A stretch of DNA of 64,000 bases from Lactiplantibacillus modestisalitolerans (GCF_005405425.1 NZ_BJEA01000008.1:1-64000); one strand, 5' to 3'. Counted from the stretch's first letter, positions 7,457-16,361 are shown. Numbers and translations: made by a program. The notes: generated from the letters alone by a model not told the origin.

Positions 7457-8674
7457 TTATTTAAGGCCCCACTTAATCGCGAGGTTATCTAAGCCGAGGT
7501 CAGCCCCGTTCGAAGCAATCACTTTGCGATACCAGTACACGCTCTTCGTAGGCAGCCAGTGCGCTTGGGACGTTCCAGCCTGCGGGTGGCTCAAATTCAA
7601 GTATTCCCGGGGAACGTAGCCAATTAAATCGACACCGTCTTCAATTGCGACGTGCATCGCCTCGATATTGGCTTTCAACTGCGTAATCCGTTGGTCGTCC
7701 GTTAAATCCGAACGGCCAGTCGTTGTCAGTAATACCGGAACGCCGTAACGACCATAAACGGTATTTAAATAAAGCCGAAGTCCATCCGGATCACTCTCAG
7801 CGTCACCCGCTGGTACGTAGTTAACGGCTAAAAAGTCAACTTTTCCCGCTCGAAGAGTTGCTAAATCATTACGTTCCGTATGTAAGTGTACGTGCTGAAT
7901 TTCCAAGTACCGTTTCGTAAAGTACGGGTAGCTCCCACGTACTTGAACGTCACCACACACCCAATTATTAATGGCTAGCGTTTTTTGACTCGTTAAAACG
8001 TCGGCGGGCTGACCACTTTCTGGGTAATTAAAGCGTCCCCGTAACTGGCACCCTACCCAGTTATCCGGGTTCACGCGGTGGGCTAACTGGACAACTTCTG
8101 CGCTCGCTACTAGTTGGTGATGCAATGCTTGAAACTGAGCCTGGCGCGTTAACTTCGGGCCCCGAGGTTGCACAAAGGTTGCGTTAACGTCATCAAAGGC
8201 AATCCAGTAATGAACCCATTCCTTAAAGGTCAGTAACATCGTTTGACAATAGCCGGCAAACTGCGTAATCACCTGCCGGTCCGTCCAGTCAACTTTAGCC
8301 GTTGCGAGGGTTGGCGGGAGCGTCCCGGTAGTCAGGACAACGATTGGTTCAATTCCGTCACGTTGACACTGCATAAAAATTTGCCGATACGTTTCCAGCA
8401 ATTGGGCTTCCGGTTGCCGCCCCTCCCGACAGAGAACGGCCCAATCCAGGGTAACGCGGAGGGTTTTATAACCAATCGTCCGGATTAATTCTAAAACAGC
8501 CGGCCAGTTTGCCGGTAGCGTATCCGCCGTGAGTTGTTCCAGCGGCGCAGCGACTTTTCCAGCCGCAACCCCGGCTGGAATTGCGGGCGTCCCGCTCAAC
8601 AGGCGTTGCCAATCTAAGGCCGTGTTAGCTGCGGCACCGCCCCAGAGAAACCCCTTTGGAAATGCGTCATTCAT
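7457..8674 (-). CDS. GH1-like pseudo-glycosidase lacking catalytic residues
   Basis: A protein of 405 residues with the fold signatures of glycoside hydrolase family 1. These are FPKGFLWGGAAA near the N-terminus, the YFTKRYL block near 251-257, DFLAVNYV near 280-287, the GLRLYLNTVYGRYGVPV block near 298-314 and DGVDLIGY near the end. Both catalytic glutamates are missing. The acid/base motif TFNEP reads AFDDV (Asp162), and the nucleophile motif ITENG reads LTTTG (Thr318). It is about 70 residues shorter than typical GH1 enzymes. The frame is intact with a good ribosome site (GAGGTGATC) and a cre-like upstream site, so it is not an obvious pseudogene. A binding or regulatory role is inferred; enzymatic hydrolysis by the usual mechanism is unlikely. 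Confidence 0.75.
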   Translation of the reverse strand: MNDAFPKGFLWGGAAANTALDWQRLLSGTPAIPAGVAAGKVAAPLEQLTADTLPANWPAVLELIRTIGYKTLRVTLDWAVLCREGRQPEAQLLETYRQIFMQCQRDGIEPIVVLTTGTLPPTLATAKVDWTDRQVITQFAGYCQTMLLTFKEWVHYWIAFDDVNATFVQPRGPKLTRQAQFQALHHQLVASAEVVQLAHRVNPDNWVGCQLRGRFNYPESGQPADVLTSQKTLAINNWVCGDVQVRGSYPYFTKRYLEIQHVHLHTERNDLATLRAGKVDFLAVNYVPAGDAESDPDGLRLYLNTVYGRYGVPVLLTTTGRSDLTDDQRITQLKANIEAMHVAIEDGVDLIGYVPREYLNLSHPQAGTSQAHWLPTKSVYWYRKVIASNGADLGLDNLAIKWGLK

Positions 8675-8700
8675 CTGATCACCTCGTTTTTAGTTCGTTT

Positions 8701-8714
8701 TGTATCCGGTTACA
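8701..8714 (-). promoter_or_regulatory. Candidate cre (CcpA) site
   Basis: On the minus strand TGTAACCGGATACA, close to the cre consensus, 27 nt before the GH1-like gene. Catabolite repression is inferred. Confidence 0.5.
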
Positions 8715-9007
8715 TACAATAATAAGCATTTTTATGCACGGGCGCAACCGTCTTGAGTGCAAAAAAATCGAGTGTGTCCAACCACCGGGTAGCCGTCACG
8801 AACTGTTTCAATACCCAGCAGCTGGAACCCTTAACGACGGGCTCCATGCTATGCGGTGTTGCTCTGCCAAAAAAGTTAGCCGTTAAACTTCTAATAAATT
8901 CACTGCAATTGCTAAACTACGCAGGCAAGTTTTAGTAAGTATTCTTTAAAACTAGGTTTGATTAAAAAGAGACTGACTAAGGTAAGTCGCGAAGCTTCGC
9001 ATTCAGG
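8715..9007. other. Gene-free stretch
   Basis: About 290 bp between the cre-like site and repeat copy B. Only short frames without ribosome sites occur. I see no RNA gene or conserved motif, apart from a small palindrome GCGAAGCTTCGC near 8988-8999. Confidence 0.5.
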
Positions 9008-9214
9008 TAAATCTAGCCAGTGGTGGGTGTAACCATGGCTCAATTGCGAAACTATTCTTGGCTGGAAGTGGGGTGCTTTCAACTTAGAATAAGACTCGAA
9101 TTTGAGATTGCGGGGTGGGCTTCCCTGTGAGCTCAAATCGATGCCCGCAGTGTTCCAGCCAACCGGTGACACCCGCTGCTGGCGGCAATCTCAACACCAA
9201 TTGGTATAGAACCA
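9008..9214 (-). repeat. Dispersed palindromic element, copy B (most diverged)
   Basis: Minus-strand copy of the roughly 200-bp element. Its left end (GGTTCTATACCAATTGGTG) faces the 3' end of hsp20, 68 nt after the stop codon. The first internal hairpin differs in sequence from the other copies (AGGG paired to CCCC instead of CTCAG to CTGAG), and the outer stem has several changes. Confidence 0.8.
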
Positions 9215-9215
9215 A

Positions 9216-9252
9216 ACAACGGCTGTGATTGCAATCACAGCCTCGTTGTTCT
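9216..9252 (-). terminator. Hairpin downstream of hsp20
   Basis: Arms AACAACGGCTGTGATTG and CAATCACAGCCTCGTTGTT form a long imperfect stem after the hsp20 stop, at the junction with repeat copy B. No clear T-tract, so termination is tentative. Confidence 0.45.
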
Positions 9253-9281
9253 AAGCATGGTGCTCAATGCACCACCACGTT

Positions 9282-9701
9282 TTATTGAATTTCAATTTGA
9301 CCGGCATTCTTAGCTGGCGCCGTCTTTGGCAACGTAATCGTCAACACGCCATCTGCTTGGGTCGCGGTAATCTTATCAGCCGCCACGTTTGGTAACATAT
9401 AGCTCCGTTGCAAGGTGCCACTATGGCGTTCGTTCATCACAACGTTTTGCTTTTGGTCTTCATGGTCCACAAAGCTATCCTTTTGAACCTTAATTGCCAA
9501 GACGTTGTCGCGGTAAGCCAACTTGACGTCCTTCTTATCAATCCCTGGAACATCAACCTTAACTTGGTACTGATCATCCGTTTCGTTGATATCCGTCTTC
9601 AACGTTTCCGTCATCGTTTCAAACGGTGTCCAGAAGTTGCGCACCATCCGATCAAACGGATCCAACATCCCATCGTTCCGATTCATTAAAGCATTAGCCA
9701 T
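9282..9701 (-). CDS. Small heat-shock protein (Hsp20/alpha-crystallin)
   Basis: An ATP-independent holdase chaperone of 139 residues. The alpha-crystallin domain spans about residues 35-125, with VKVDVPGIDKKDVKL and the C-terminal GVLTITLPK signature. The ATG at 9701 has AAAGGGG 9 nt upstream; the GTG at 9707 is too close to that site. The upstream region holds both a perfect CIRCE element and a CtsR heptad repeat, so dual HrcA and CtsR repression with heat induction is strongly indicated. Monocistronic. Confidence 0.95.
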   Translation of the reverse strand: MANALMNRNDGMLDPFDRMVRNFWTPFETMTETLKTDINETDDQYQVKVDVPGIDKKDVKLAYRDNVLAIKVQKDSFVDHEDQKQNVVMNERHSGTLQRSYMLPNVAADKITATQADGVLTITLPKTAPAKNAGQIEIQ

Positions 9702-9759
9702 AATCACAATCCCCTTTCAAATACGTTTTGGCTGCGGTCAACGGTTGGTCATCTTTTTA

Positions 9760-9776
9760 TTTGACCTTCCTTGACC
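9760..9776 (-). promoter_or_regulatory. CtsR operator
   Basis: On the minus strand GGTCAAG-GAA-GGTCAAA, a tandem heptad matching the CtsR box with one substitution, located between CIRCE and the hsp20 start. Confidence 0.85.
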
Positions 9777-9818
9777 TTTCAACTACATCTTAACAGCTTT
9801 AAATTGAGTTGCAAGAAT

Positions 9819-9845
9819 TTAGCACTCGTATGTGTAGAGTGCTAA
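9819..9845. promoter_or_regulatory. CIRCE element (HrcA operator)
   Basis: TTAGCACTC, nine bases, GAGTGCTAA: an exact CIRCE inverted repeat. It lies upstream of hsp20 (minus strand) and 88 bp before the PspC-domain gene on the other strand, so it could influence both. Confidence 0.95.
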
Positions 9846-9932
9846 ATTTTTAATAATTTTGTTCATATCAGTCGCCCTTTACCCCTAAACTTGGTACATT
9901 AGAGGTAAACCAAACCAAGGGGGCTACTTATT

Positions 9933-10127
9933 ATGAAAATCAATCTGCACCGTTCCAGCGACAACCGAGTATTAGCCGGCGTTTTAGGTGGAATCGCCGA
10001 CCATTACGATTGGAATCCCAACCTTATCCGGGTCATCTACCTCGTTCTATCCTTAACCGCCTTTCCAGGCATCATCATTTACTTAGTTTTGTGGCTATTA
10101 ATGAAGGATCCCGTCGATGACGCATAG
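9933..10127 (+). CDS. PspC-domain membrane protein
   Basis: A 64-residue protein that is a single PspC domain. RVLAGVLGGIADHYDWNPNLIRVIYLVLS is followed by a hydrophobic helix (about 43-57) and an acidic tail. Such small PspC proteins are linked to envelope-stress responses. An AAGGGGG ribosome site precedes the ATG. It is divergent from hsp20 with the heat-shock operators between them, which suggests (inference) co-regulation under stress. Confidence 0.85.
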   Translation: MKINLHRSSDNRVLAGVLGGIADHYDWNPNLIRVIYLVLSLTAFPGIIIYLVLWLLMKDPVDDA

Positions 10128-10140
10128 TTCGCGACACCGG

Positions 10141-10172
10141 GCTTGGACTGCGGTTCAAGTCCTTTTTTACCA
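10141..10172 (+). terminator. Terminator after the PspC-domain gene
   Basis: A 7-bp stem (CTTGGAC with GTTCAAG, loop TGCG) followed by TCCTTTTTT. Confidence 0.6.
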
Positions 10173-10387
10173 CTCGGGTGAACCAGTCTGACATCTGGCC
10201 GTCATAAACGTCATCGAAATGTTAGACATTTTAATATCCATAGATTACGTGTTTCATATATAATAGATTTACCGAAACTAATAATGGAAGGGACGTGGCA
10301 AAATTGGCCGTCGTAACGCGCAACAAACGCCGTGATTTTACTGAACCTCATCGCTAATACTAATTTATTTATATAGGAGTGGATTGA

Positions 10388-13132
10388 ATGATCAACAAGA
10401 AAACTGAACAATCGTTAACTCAGGACGCTAAACCTGAAGACCAGGTGCCCCCGGATACCGTCGATACGGCCAATTTGTGGCAGCTTGATGAATCAACTTT
10501 AGCATCGCAATACCGCACTGACCCGCAAGCCGGGTTGAGCGCTACTGAAGCTGCGACCCGTCTACAACATGATGGGCGAAATGAACTCGAGACTAAGCGG
10601 ACGTCCCGATTTATTCAATTCATCAAGCAGTTTAATAACAGTATTATTTATATTTTGGCCGCCGCGGCCGTGATGACCTTCGTCATGCAACGCTACTCGG
10701 ACTCGATCGTTATTGGGCTGGTCATTATCGCCAACGCCATTATCGGTTACGTCCAGGAACGCCAGGCCGGCAACGCGCTGGAACGCATCCGCGAAATGCT
10801 GATTTCCAAAAACTTCGTCATTCGGGACGGTCAAAAACTCGAAATTGACGCCCGCGACCTGGTCGTCGGCGACCTCGTTAACCTGGAAGCTGGTGACGCG
10901 GTGCCCGCCGACATGCGCCTGATTTCCGCCGACAACTTAAACGTCCAGGAATCGGTGCTAACTGGTGAAACTAGCCCGGTTGAAAAGCAAGAAGAACCCA
11001 TGGACGCAACCACGTTGGCGCTCGCTGACCGGAAGAACATGGTCTACGCGTCCACCGCGGTAACGAGTGGTTCGGGACTCGGAATCGTAACCGCAACCGC
11101 TGAAAATACCGAAATCGGGCACATTCAGCAATCTGTCAGTGAAGTTAAGCAGACGGCGACCCCATTAATGAAGAACTTAAACTCCTTAGGGTTAGGACTT
11201 TCGATTGCGATTATCGTCGCAGCGGTCTTACTCTTCATTTTAGGGGCCGTCATGGATACCTATAGCTTACCAACCCTCTTAATTGCGGTCATTACGATGG
11301 TCGTCGGGTCAATGCCTGAAGGATTGCCAGCCAGCACGTCGGTTGTCCTAGCCATGGGGACCCGTCAAATGACGAAGAAACACGTCATCGTTAAGTCCCT
11401 CCCCGCCGTTGAAACCCTTGGGGCCGTAGACATCGTTAACACCGATAAAACCGGGACGTTAACGAAGAACGAAATGACCGTTACCAAGGTCGTAACCCCC
11501 CAACAGGCGTTTGACGTTACCGGAGTTGGTTATGACCACAACGGTGGCGTTAACTTTGACGGGGCGTTGAAATTAGCGGGTAAGACCGTTGATTGGCACA
11601 GTGACCCCGACATGGAATGGTTGGTCAAGATTGCCGGCCAAACGACCGATGCGGAACTGCACTTTGAAAACAACCGCTGGGAACTGACCGGTGAACCGAC
11701 CGACGGGGCGTTAACCACCCTTTATCGGAAGATGACTGGCCATGACCCGGAAGTTGCGGAAGTCGACTCACTACCATTCGACTCGGCGTTCCGGTTCTCC
11801 GCTCGATTAGCCGATTTAGACGGCCAGCGGTTATTGATGGTTAAGGGTTCGCCCGCAACGGTTTTACGTTTAACGGACCAGGCCAACACCACCAGCTACT
11901 GGGATCAGGCCATGGATGACTTAACCGCCGACGGCTTACGAGTCGTCGCCTTAGCCTACCAAGTTGTGGATGCTAGCGTTGAAGAAATTGATCCGTCAGC
12001 CATTCAAGGGTTACACCTAGCCGGCTTAGTCGGAATCATTGACCCGCCCCGTGAAGAAGCGGCCCAAGCAATCCAACAGCTTCGCCAGGCTGGCGTCGAC
12101 GTCAAGATGATCACTGGGGACCACCCGGATACGGCGATGGCCATTGCCAACAAGTTGAACTTGGCAAGCCACGTCAACGCGATTACCGGACCAGAAATCG
12201 ACGCAATGGATGACGAACAGTTGAAGGCTGAAATTGATAACTACAACGTCTTTGCCCGGGCAACGCCGAATAACAAGCTCCGCATCGTGCGGGCCCAACA
12301 GGCCAACGACCACGTTGTATCCATGACTGGTGACGGGGTCAACGACGCCCCCGCCTTAAAGCAAGCCGATATTGGGGTTGCCATGGGGATCAAGGGAACC
12401 GAAGTTGCCAAGGAATCGGCTGACATGGTCTTAGCTGACGACGACTTTGCGGACATCGTTGCGGCGGTGCGTGAAGGTCGCCACGTCTTCGATAACATTC
12501 GGAAAACGATCCGGTTCTTACTGCCAACCAGTTTTGCGGAAGGCCTCGTCGTCATTATTAGTATTTTAATGGGCCACGAGTTACCGCTTTACCCGACCCA
12601 GTTACTCTGGATCAACATGGTTTCGGCATTAACCATTCCGTTTGCGTTTATTTTTGAGCCGCCCGAAGCAGGCATCATGCTACGGGGACCGCGGAACGTT
12701 AAAGCGGGGCTCTTAAATAAACTGGACACCTTTGAGATTATTTACGTTTCACTCCTGATTTCAGGACTCGGAATCTTTGCTTACGACTACTTGACCGCTA
12801 TCGGCTTACCAAACGTGATTGGGAGTACGATGTCGCTCAACATCATTATTTTTGGTAAGATTTTCTACCTGTTCAACTTGCGAAACGATCACCCGGTCAT
12901 TTCCAAGTACTTCTTCCAAAACAAGATGGCCTTTTACATCATTGGCATTTTGATCCTGTTACAATTAGGAATCATCTACTTGCCATTCATGCAATCGGTC
13001 TTCCACACGACCAGCATCAACTTCTGGTACGGTTGGGGCATTCCAATCATTTGTGGGATCATTGTTTTGGTGGTTACCGAAATTGGCAAGTTCTTACGTT
13101 TTCGTTTTAGTAAGGAAACCGTCCTAAACTAA
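10388..13132 (+). CDS. P2-type cation-transporting ATPase
   Basis: Membrane ATP-driven cation pump of 914 residues with the calcium/manganese-ATPase (P2A) layout. It has an N-terminal actuator region with LTGETSP, phosphorylation motif DKTGTLTKNEM with Asp353, hinge motif TGDGVNDAPALKQADIG, and a C-terminal cation ATPase region of four to six helices. The PEGLPAS motif in helix 4 fits calcium, manganese or sodium/potassium pumps. A ribosome site (TAGGAGTGG) precedes the ATG. It is monocistronic and ends at a very strong terminator next to the CRISPR array. The ion cannot be decided from the sequence. Confidence 0.9.
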   Translation: MINKKTEQSLTQDAKPEDQVPPDTVDTANLWQLDESTLASQYRTDPQAGLSATEAATRLQHDGRNELETKRTSRFIQFIKQFNNSIIYILAAAAVMTFVMQRYSDSIVIGLVIIANAIIGYVQERQAGNALERIREMLISKNFVIRDGQKLEIDARDLVVGDLVNLEAGDAVPADMRLISADNLNVQESVLTGETSPVEKQEEPMDATTLALADRKNMVYASTAVTSGSGLGIVTATAENTEIGHIQQSVSEVKQTATPLMKNLNSLGLGLSIAIIVAAVLLFILGAVMDTYSLPTLLIAVITMVVGSMPEGLPASTSVVLAMGTRQMTKKHVIVKSLPAVETLGAVDIVNTDKTGTLTKNEMTVTKVVTPQQAFDVTGVGYDHNGGVNFDGALKLAGKTVDWHSDPDMEWLVKIAGQTTDAELHFENNRWELTGEPTDGALTTLYRKMTGHDPEVAEVDSLPFDSAFRFSARLADLDGQRLLMVKGSPATVLRLTDQANTTSYWDQAMDDLTADGLRVVALAYQVVDASVEEIDPSAIQGLHLAGLVGIIDPPREEAAQAIQQLRQAGVDVKMITGDHPDTAMAIANKLNLASHVNAITGPEIDAMDDEQLKAEIDNYNVFARATPNNKLRIVRAQQANDHVVSMTGDGVNDAPALKQADIGVAMGIKGTEVAKESADMVLADDDFADIVAAVREGRHVFDNIRKTIRFLLPTSFAEGLVVIISILMGHELPLYPTQLLWINMVSALTIPFAFIFEPPEAGIMLRGPRNVKAGLLNKLDTFEIIYVSLLISGLGIFAYDYLTAIGLPNVIGSTMSLNIIIFGKIFYLFNLRNDHPVISKYFFQNKMAFYIIGILILLQLGIIYLPFMQSVFHTTSINFWYGWGIPIICGIIVLVVTEIGKFLRFRFSKETVLN

Positions 13133-13145
13133 ACCATAAGAAACA

Positions 13146-13196
13146 AGGTCGAGCAACAAATACCAGTATTGGTAATTGTTGCTCGACCTATTTTTT
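13146..13196 (+). terminator. Strong terminator after the P-type ATPase gene
   Basis: A stem of about 20 bp (AGGTCGAGCAACAA paired to TTGTTGCTCGACCT, with an inner TACCA/TGGTA stem) followed by ATTTTTT. It separates the ATPase gene from the distal end of the CRISPR array; the array transcript also runs towards this hairpin. Confidence 0.9.
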
Positions 13197-13204
13197 GGAT
13201 AATA

Positions 13205-14428
13205 TAGCTTAACCTATTTAAAATGACCTCTATCTAAAACAGTGTCTGGACCATCTAAGCCGTGTCCGTGGCTCTTGACCTATTTAAAATGACCTCTATC
13301 TAAAACTACCCTCCTTCACTGCTATGTCATGCCTTTGCTCTTGACCTATTTAAAATGACCTCTATCTAAAACTCCGTGCCAGCCCAGCATTAGACTCGAT
13401 AGGCTCTTGACCTATTTAAAATGACCTCTATCTAAAACGTATCACCGGCGCCACTGCGAATAATATCTGCTCTTGACCTATTTAAAATGACCTCTATCTA
13501 AAACAGCTCAGACAGCTCGTTTTTTGCCGAAACAGCTCTTGACCTATTTAAAATGACCTCTATCTAAAACGCGGGTTTGATGATATTGACATTAAACACC
13601 GCTCTTGACCTATTTAAAATGACCTCTATCTAAAACCGGCGCGGGTCATTACGATATGACCGGCGAGCTCTTGACCTATTTAAAATGACCTCTATCTAAA
13701 ACTTCACTACGTCATACTCATGCTAGTTTTTTGCTCTTGACCTATTTAAAATGACCTCTATCTAAAACTCGGGTTGGCTAAGGTGCTTAAGGTCGTTGGC
13801 TCTTGACCTATTTAAAATGACCTCTATCTAAAACATCGTCGTCCTCGTATTCGGCACTGGTGGTGCTCTTGACCTATTTAAAATGACCTCTATCTAAAAC
13901 AGTCGAAGAAGATACATTTCTGTACATAATGCTCTTGACCTATTTAAAATGACCTCTATCTAAAACAATTCGTCTAGTGTTGACTCGTCCACGTCCGCTC
14001 TTGACCTATTTAAAATGACCTCTATCTAAAACTAAAGACAATTCTGGTGCGGCGGGGCCAACGCTCTTGACCTATTTAAAATGACCTCTATCTAAAACTT
14101 AAAGTTTGCATCTAATTGGCTCGTAATTGCTCTTGACCTATTTAAAATGACCTCTATCTAAAACCCCGCATTCGCCGCGCGAATCGTCGCGTTAGCTCTT
14201 GACCTATTTAAAATGACCTCTATCTAAAACCGTGAAACAAATGACAAGGAAGGTGTAACTGCTCTTGACCTATTTAAAATGACCTCTATCTAAAACGGGT
14301 CTGATTGAGCACTGTTAAATCTGTTTGCTCTTGACCTATTTAAAATGACCTCTATCTAAAACACCATATCAGGCACAACAATATCGACCGGCGCTCTTGA
14401 CCTATTTAAAATGACCTCTATCTAAAAC
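13205..14428 (-). CRISPR. Type II-A CRISPR array: 19 repeats, 18 spacers
   Basis: Perfect 66-bp periodicity: 36-bp repeats and 30-bp spacers throughout. In transcript orientation the repeat begins GTTTTAGATAGAGGTCATTT. All repeats look identical except the last (13205-13240), which is altered at four of the seven bases at its outer end, marking it as leader-distal. The leader end is at 14428, beside csn2, so transcription runs on the minus strand together with the cas genes. All 18 spacers look different from each other, and none obviously matches this window by eye. One spacer (13637-13666) contains an inverted repeat GGTCAT/ATGACC. Conservation of repeats and full-length cas genes suggests an active system. 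Confidence 0.98.
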
Positions 14429-14474
14429 CACCTTTTCCACATTGATTTATCATAATATCATGACCGCCAGTCAA
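14429..14474 (-). promoter_or_regulatory. Short leader and candidate array promoter overlapping csn2
   Basis: Only 29 bp separate the csn2 stop from the first repeat. On the minus strand TTGACT (14469-14474, inside the last csn2 codons), 17 bases, GATAAA (14446-14451) could be the array promoter, starting transcription about 10 nt before repeat 1. The leader-repeat junction reads GGAAAAGGTG then GTTTTAGA. Inference from spacing only. Confidence 0.45.
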
Positions 14475-15129
14475 CCAAATCCTCATCAACGTAATAATAA
14501 CAAGGAACATTGAATTTATCTTTACGACTACATTCTGAGTATTCAATAAGAATAACAGTTGCATTTAATTCTTGAAGAACCTGCTTAACCTTCTGTAACT
14601 GTTGAAACGTGATATAGTGGCTAACGTTCGTTAACACAATAGTCTTTTTTGATCCCAACTCAACATGAGTTTGAATCAATGTTTCTAACATCATTTCTGG
14701 ATGGGCCTTTAAATCTGACGGAAAACTAATTCCAGCAAATTTAATAACCTGATCAATGTTCGGCAAATCACTAATTTCTAAAGGTAAATCCATCAAAAAA
14801 CTAATATCCGAGACCTGTGAAATAATTTTTCTGCTTTGGTCAATCAAATCAATTCTCTGTTCCTCTGCCATTATATCAATAATTCGATGCTGTATCTTTC
14901 TTAAAAAGAGCTTATTTAAATCTACTGAAAGCATCAAATCCCCATACCAACTATACTGACTAGTCACTGTTTTAACATGAAAGTTATCATCACTAGTACA
15001 AAGTGTATCCGCACTATCTTGAAACCCTCGACAAAAATCATAATACATTTTGCTATGACCAATATCAAAAACGTTAAATTGATTAGCCTTTACTTCAAAC
15101 GGCTTAAAGGGATAGTATGTGATATTCAA
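14458..15129 (-). CDS. csn2: Type II-A adaptation protein Csn2
   Basis: A ring-forming DNA-end-binding protein needed for spacer acquisition with Cas1-Cas2 and Cas9. 223 residues, the usual Csn2 length (about 220), and in the defining last position of a II-A operon. The N-terminus and the C-terminal stretch TVILIEYSECSRKD followed by an acidic end fit the family, although sequence conservation in Csn2 is generally low. It overlaps cas2 by four bases (ATGA), showing translational coupling. The candidate array promoter lies in its last codons. Confidence 0.9.
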   Translation of the reverse strand: MNITYYPFKPFEVKANQFNVFDIGHSKMYYDFCRGFQDSADTLCTSDDNFHVKTVTSQYSWYGDLMLSVDLNKLFLRKIQHRIIDIMAEEQRIDLIDQSRKIISQVSDISFLMDLPLEISDLPNIDQVIKFAGISFPSDLKAHPEMMLETLIQTHVELGSKKTIVLTNVSHYITFQQLQKVKQVLQELNATVILIEYSECSRKDKFNVPCYYYVDEDLVDWRS

Positions 15130-15431
15130 ATAACAATCGTCCTCTCTGCAGAATTCAATACGTCTTCGCTTGGCTCACCAACAAGATAATGCATCGCCTG
15201 ATACTGTTTTTCAGTCATCATCATCGTTTGAACCTTGCCTCCAGGTGGAGCCAGTGGTGCAATCCGCTTTTCCGTAAACTCCGCCGCTTTCTTATTCACG
15301 CAAACTCGAACGTAAGCCGAGTATTGCATCATCAAAAAGCCCTCACGAATTAAGGCCTTTCTAAAATGGCGATAAGCTCGCCGTTGCTCCGACGTATCCA
15401 TCGGTACATCAAACATGACTATTAATCGCAT
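15126..15431 (-). CDS. cas2: CRISPR adaptation endonuclease Cas2
   Basis: A 101-residue protein opening MRLIVMFDVPMDTSEQRR, the classic Cas2 beta-strand with the conserved Asp after the hydrophobic run. It is the structural partner of Cas1 in the integrase complex. I chose the ATG at 15431: GAGGT lies 8 nt upstream, and the product then begins exactly as family members do; an in-frame ATG at 15446 lacks a ribosome site. It overlaps the cas1 end by 23 bp and csn2 by 4 bp. Confidence 0.95.
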   Translation of the reverse strand: MRLIVMFDVPMDTSEQRRAYRHFRKALIREGFLMMQYSAYVRVCVNKKAAEFTEKRIAPLAPPGGKVQTMMMTEKQYQAMHYLVGEPSEDVLNSAERTIVI

Positions 15432-16314
15432 TACTCGATACCTCATTTGGAATGGTCACCTCAATTTTAACTTCGTTCGTCTCACCACTTAAAAAGTGCA
15501 AACAATTAGCAACATGTTCAGAAATCGCGTTACTTAGATACGTTCGCCGACCGTTAAATCCAATTTCAATACTCATTAACGAAACCAATCCAATCTTAAC
15601 GTCGGGTGTAAATTCCTGAAAAGTTTGTTGACTGACCCATTGGTCAACAATTGGACGAAAGGGCTCCATTAAATCCGATCCTAAGTTAAATTCATTATCT
15701 TCACTAACATGATGAATCCCTAAACAAGTTAAATAACCGTTCACAACAATTTCTCGATTAGTGAGCGATAGTAAAATCGAATAACCATAATTTAATGCAG
15801 CGTTCACCGGCGAAAAATCACGTCGAACAAATTTTTTACCAAACAGTATTGTAAAATATTTATTGGCAACAACGGCTTCCCGATTAGTTACATCGTTAAG
15901 CTCTAACTTATCAAGTTCGTCAACTAATAGCTGTGGATTACTACCAACAAACTCAACTACCTGAATTTGGTTCTGAATCTTGCTACCAATGTTTTTAGTC
16001 CAAAGATTACCTATCCTTTTTTCTGGCCACATCGTTTGAGTCCGGACTAGTCTCGCTGTTCGTCTGGTTGGGTAATAGTCATTAGTCTCACTAATCGGTT
16101 CTCCCTGATGATCAGTAAAAATAATTTTTACATGGGCCGCAGCTAATTCACAAATAGCTGCGCTTGTAATTACTGCTTGAGTAGTACCAATAATTAATAA
16201 CTGGATGTCACTAATTGGTACCGTAAATTTATCCTGATCCGTCTGAATTGCTAATCGATTCATCGTATACGAAATCTTTGCGTGTTGCGTAACCAATACA
16301 TTTCGCCATCCCAT
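15409..16314 (-). CDS. cas1: CRISPR integrase Cas1 (type II-A)
   Basis: Metal-dependent integrase that inserts new spacers at the leader end. 301 residues; catalytic Glu146 in TNREAVVANKYF, a His at 201/202 in LGIHH and Glu217 in LMEPFRP match the Cas1 metal site. The start is preceded by a strong AAGGAGGT site. That ribosome site overlaps, on the other strand, the -35 box of the tracrRNA. It lies about 200 bp after the cas9 stop. Confidence 0.97.
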   Translation of the reverse strand: MGWRNVLVTQHAKISYTMNRLAIQTDQDKFTVPISDIQLLIIGTTQAVITSAAICELAAAHVKIIFTDHQGEPISETNDYYPTRRTARLVRTQTMWPEKRIGNLWTKNIGSKIQNQIQVVEFVGSNPQLLVDELDKLELNDVTNREAVVANKYFTILFGKKFVRRDFSPVNAALNYGYSILLSLTNREIVVNGYLTCLGIHHVSEDNEFNLGSDLMEPFRPIVDQWVSQQTFQEFTPDVKIGLVSLMSIEIGFNGRRTYLSNAISEHVANCLHFLSGETNEVKIEVTIPNEVSSNAINSHV

Positions 16315-16326
16315 TTAAAGACCTCC

Positions 16327-16355
16327 TTGCAAACTTTATATGTCCATGCTACTAT
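16327..16355 (+). promoter_or_regulatory. tracrRNA promoter
   Basis: TTGCAA (16327-16332), 17-base spacer, TACTAT (16350-16355): a good sigma-A promoter whose start would fall near 16362, just before the anti-repeat. The -35 overlaps the cas1 ribosome site on the other strand. Confidence 0.75.
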
Positions 16356-16361
16356 TTAGGT

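Noticed and set aside
7600-7620. ATTCCCGGGGAA as another Noc-type site
   Set aside because: It has mismatches in both halves, no extended palindrome, and lies in the GH1-like coding sequence.
10180-10387. Possible metal riboswitch (yybP-ykoY type) upstream of the P-type ATPase
   Set aside because: The conserved aptamer blocks are not recognisable; only a plain AT-rich leader is visible.
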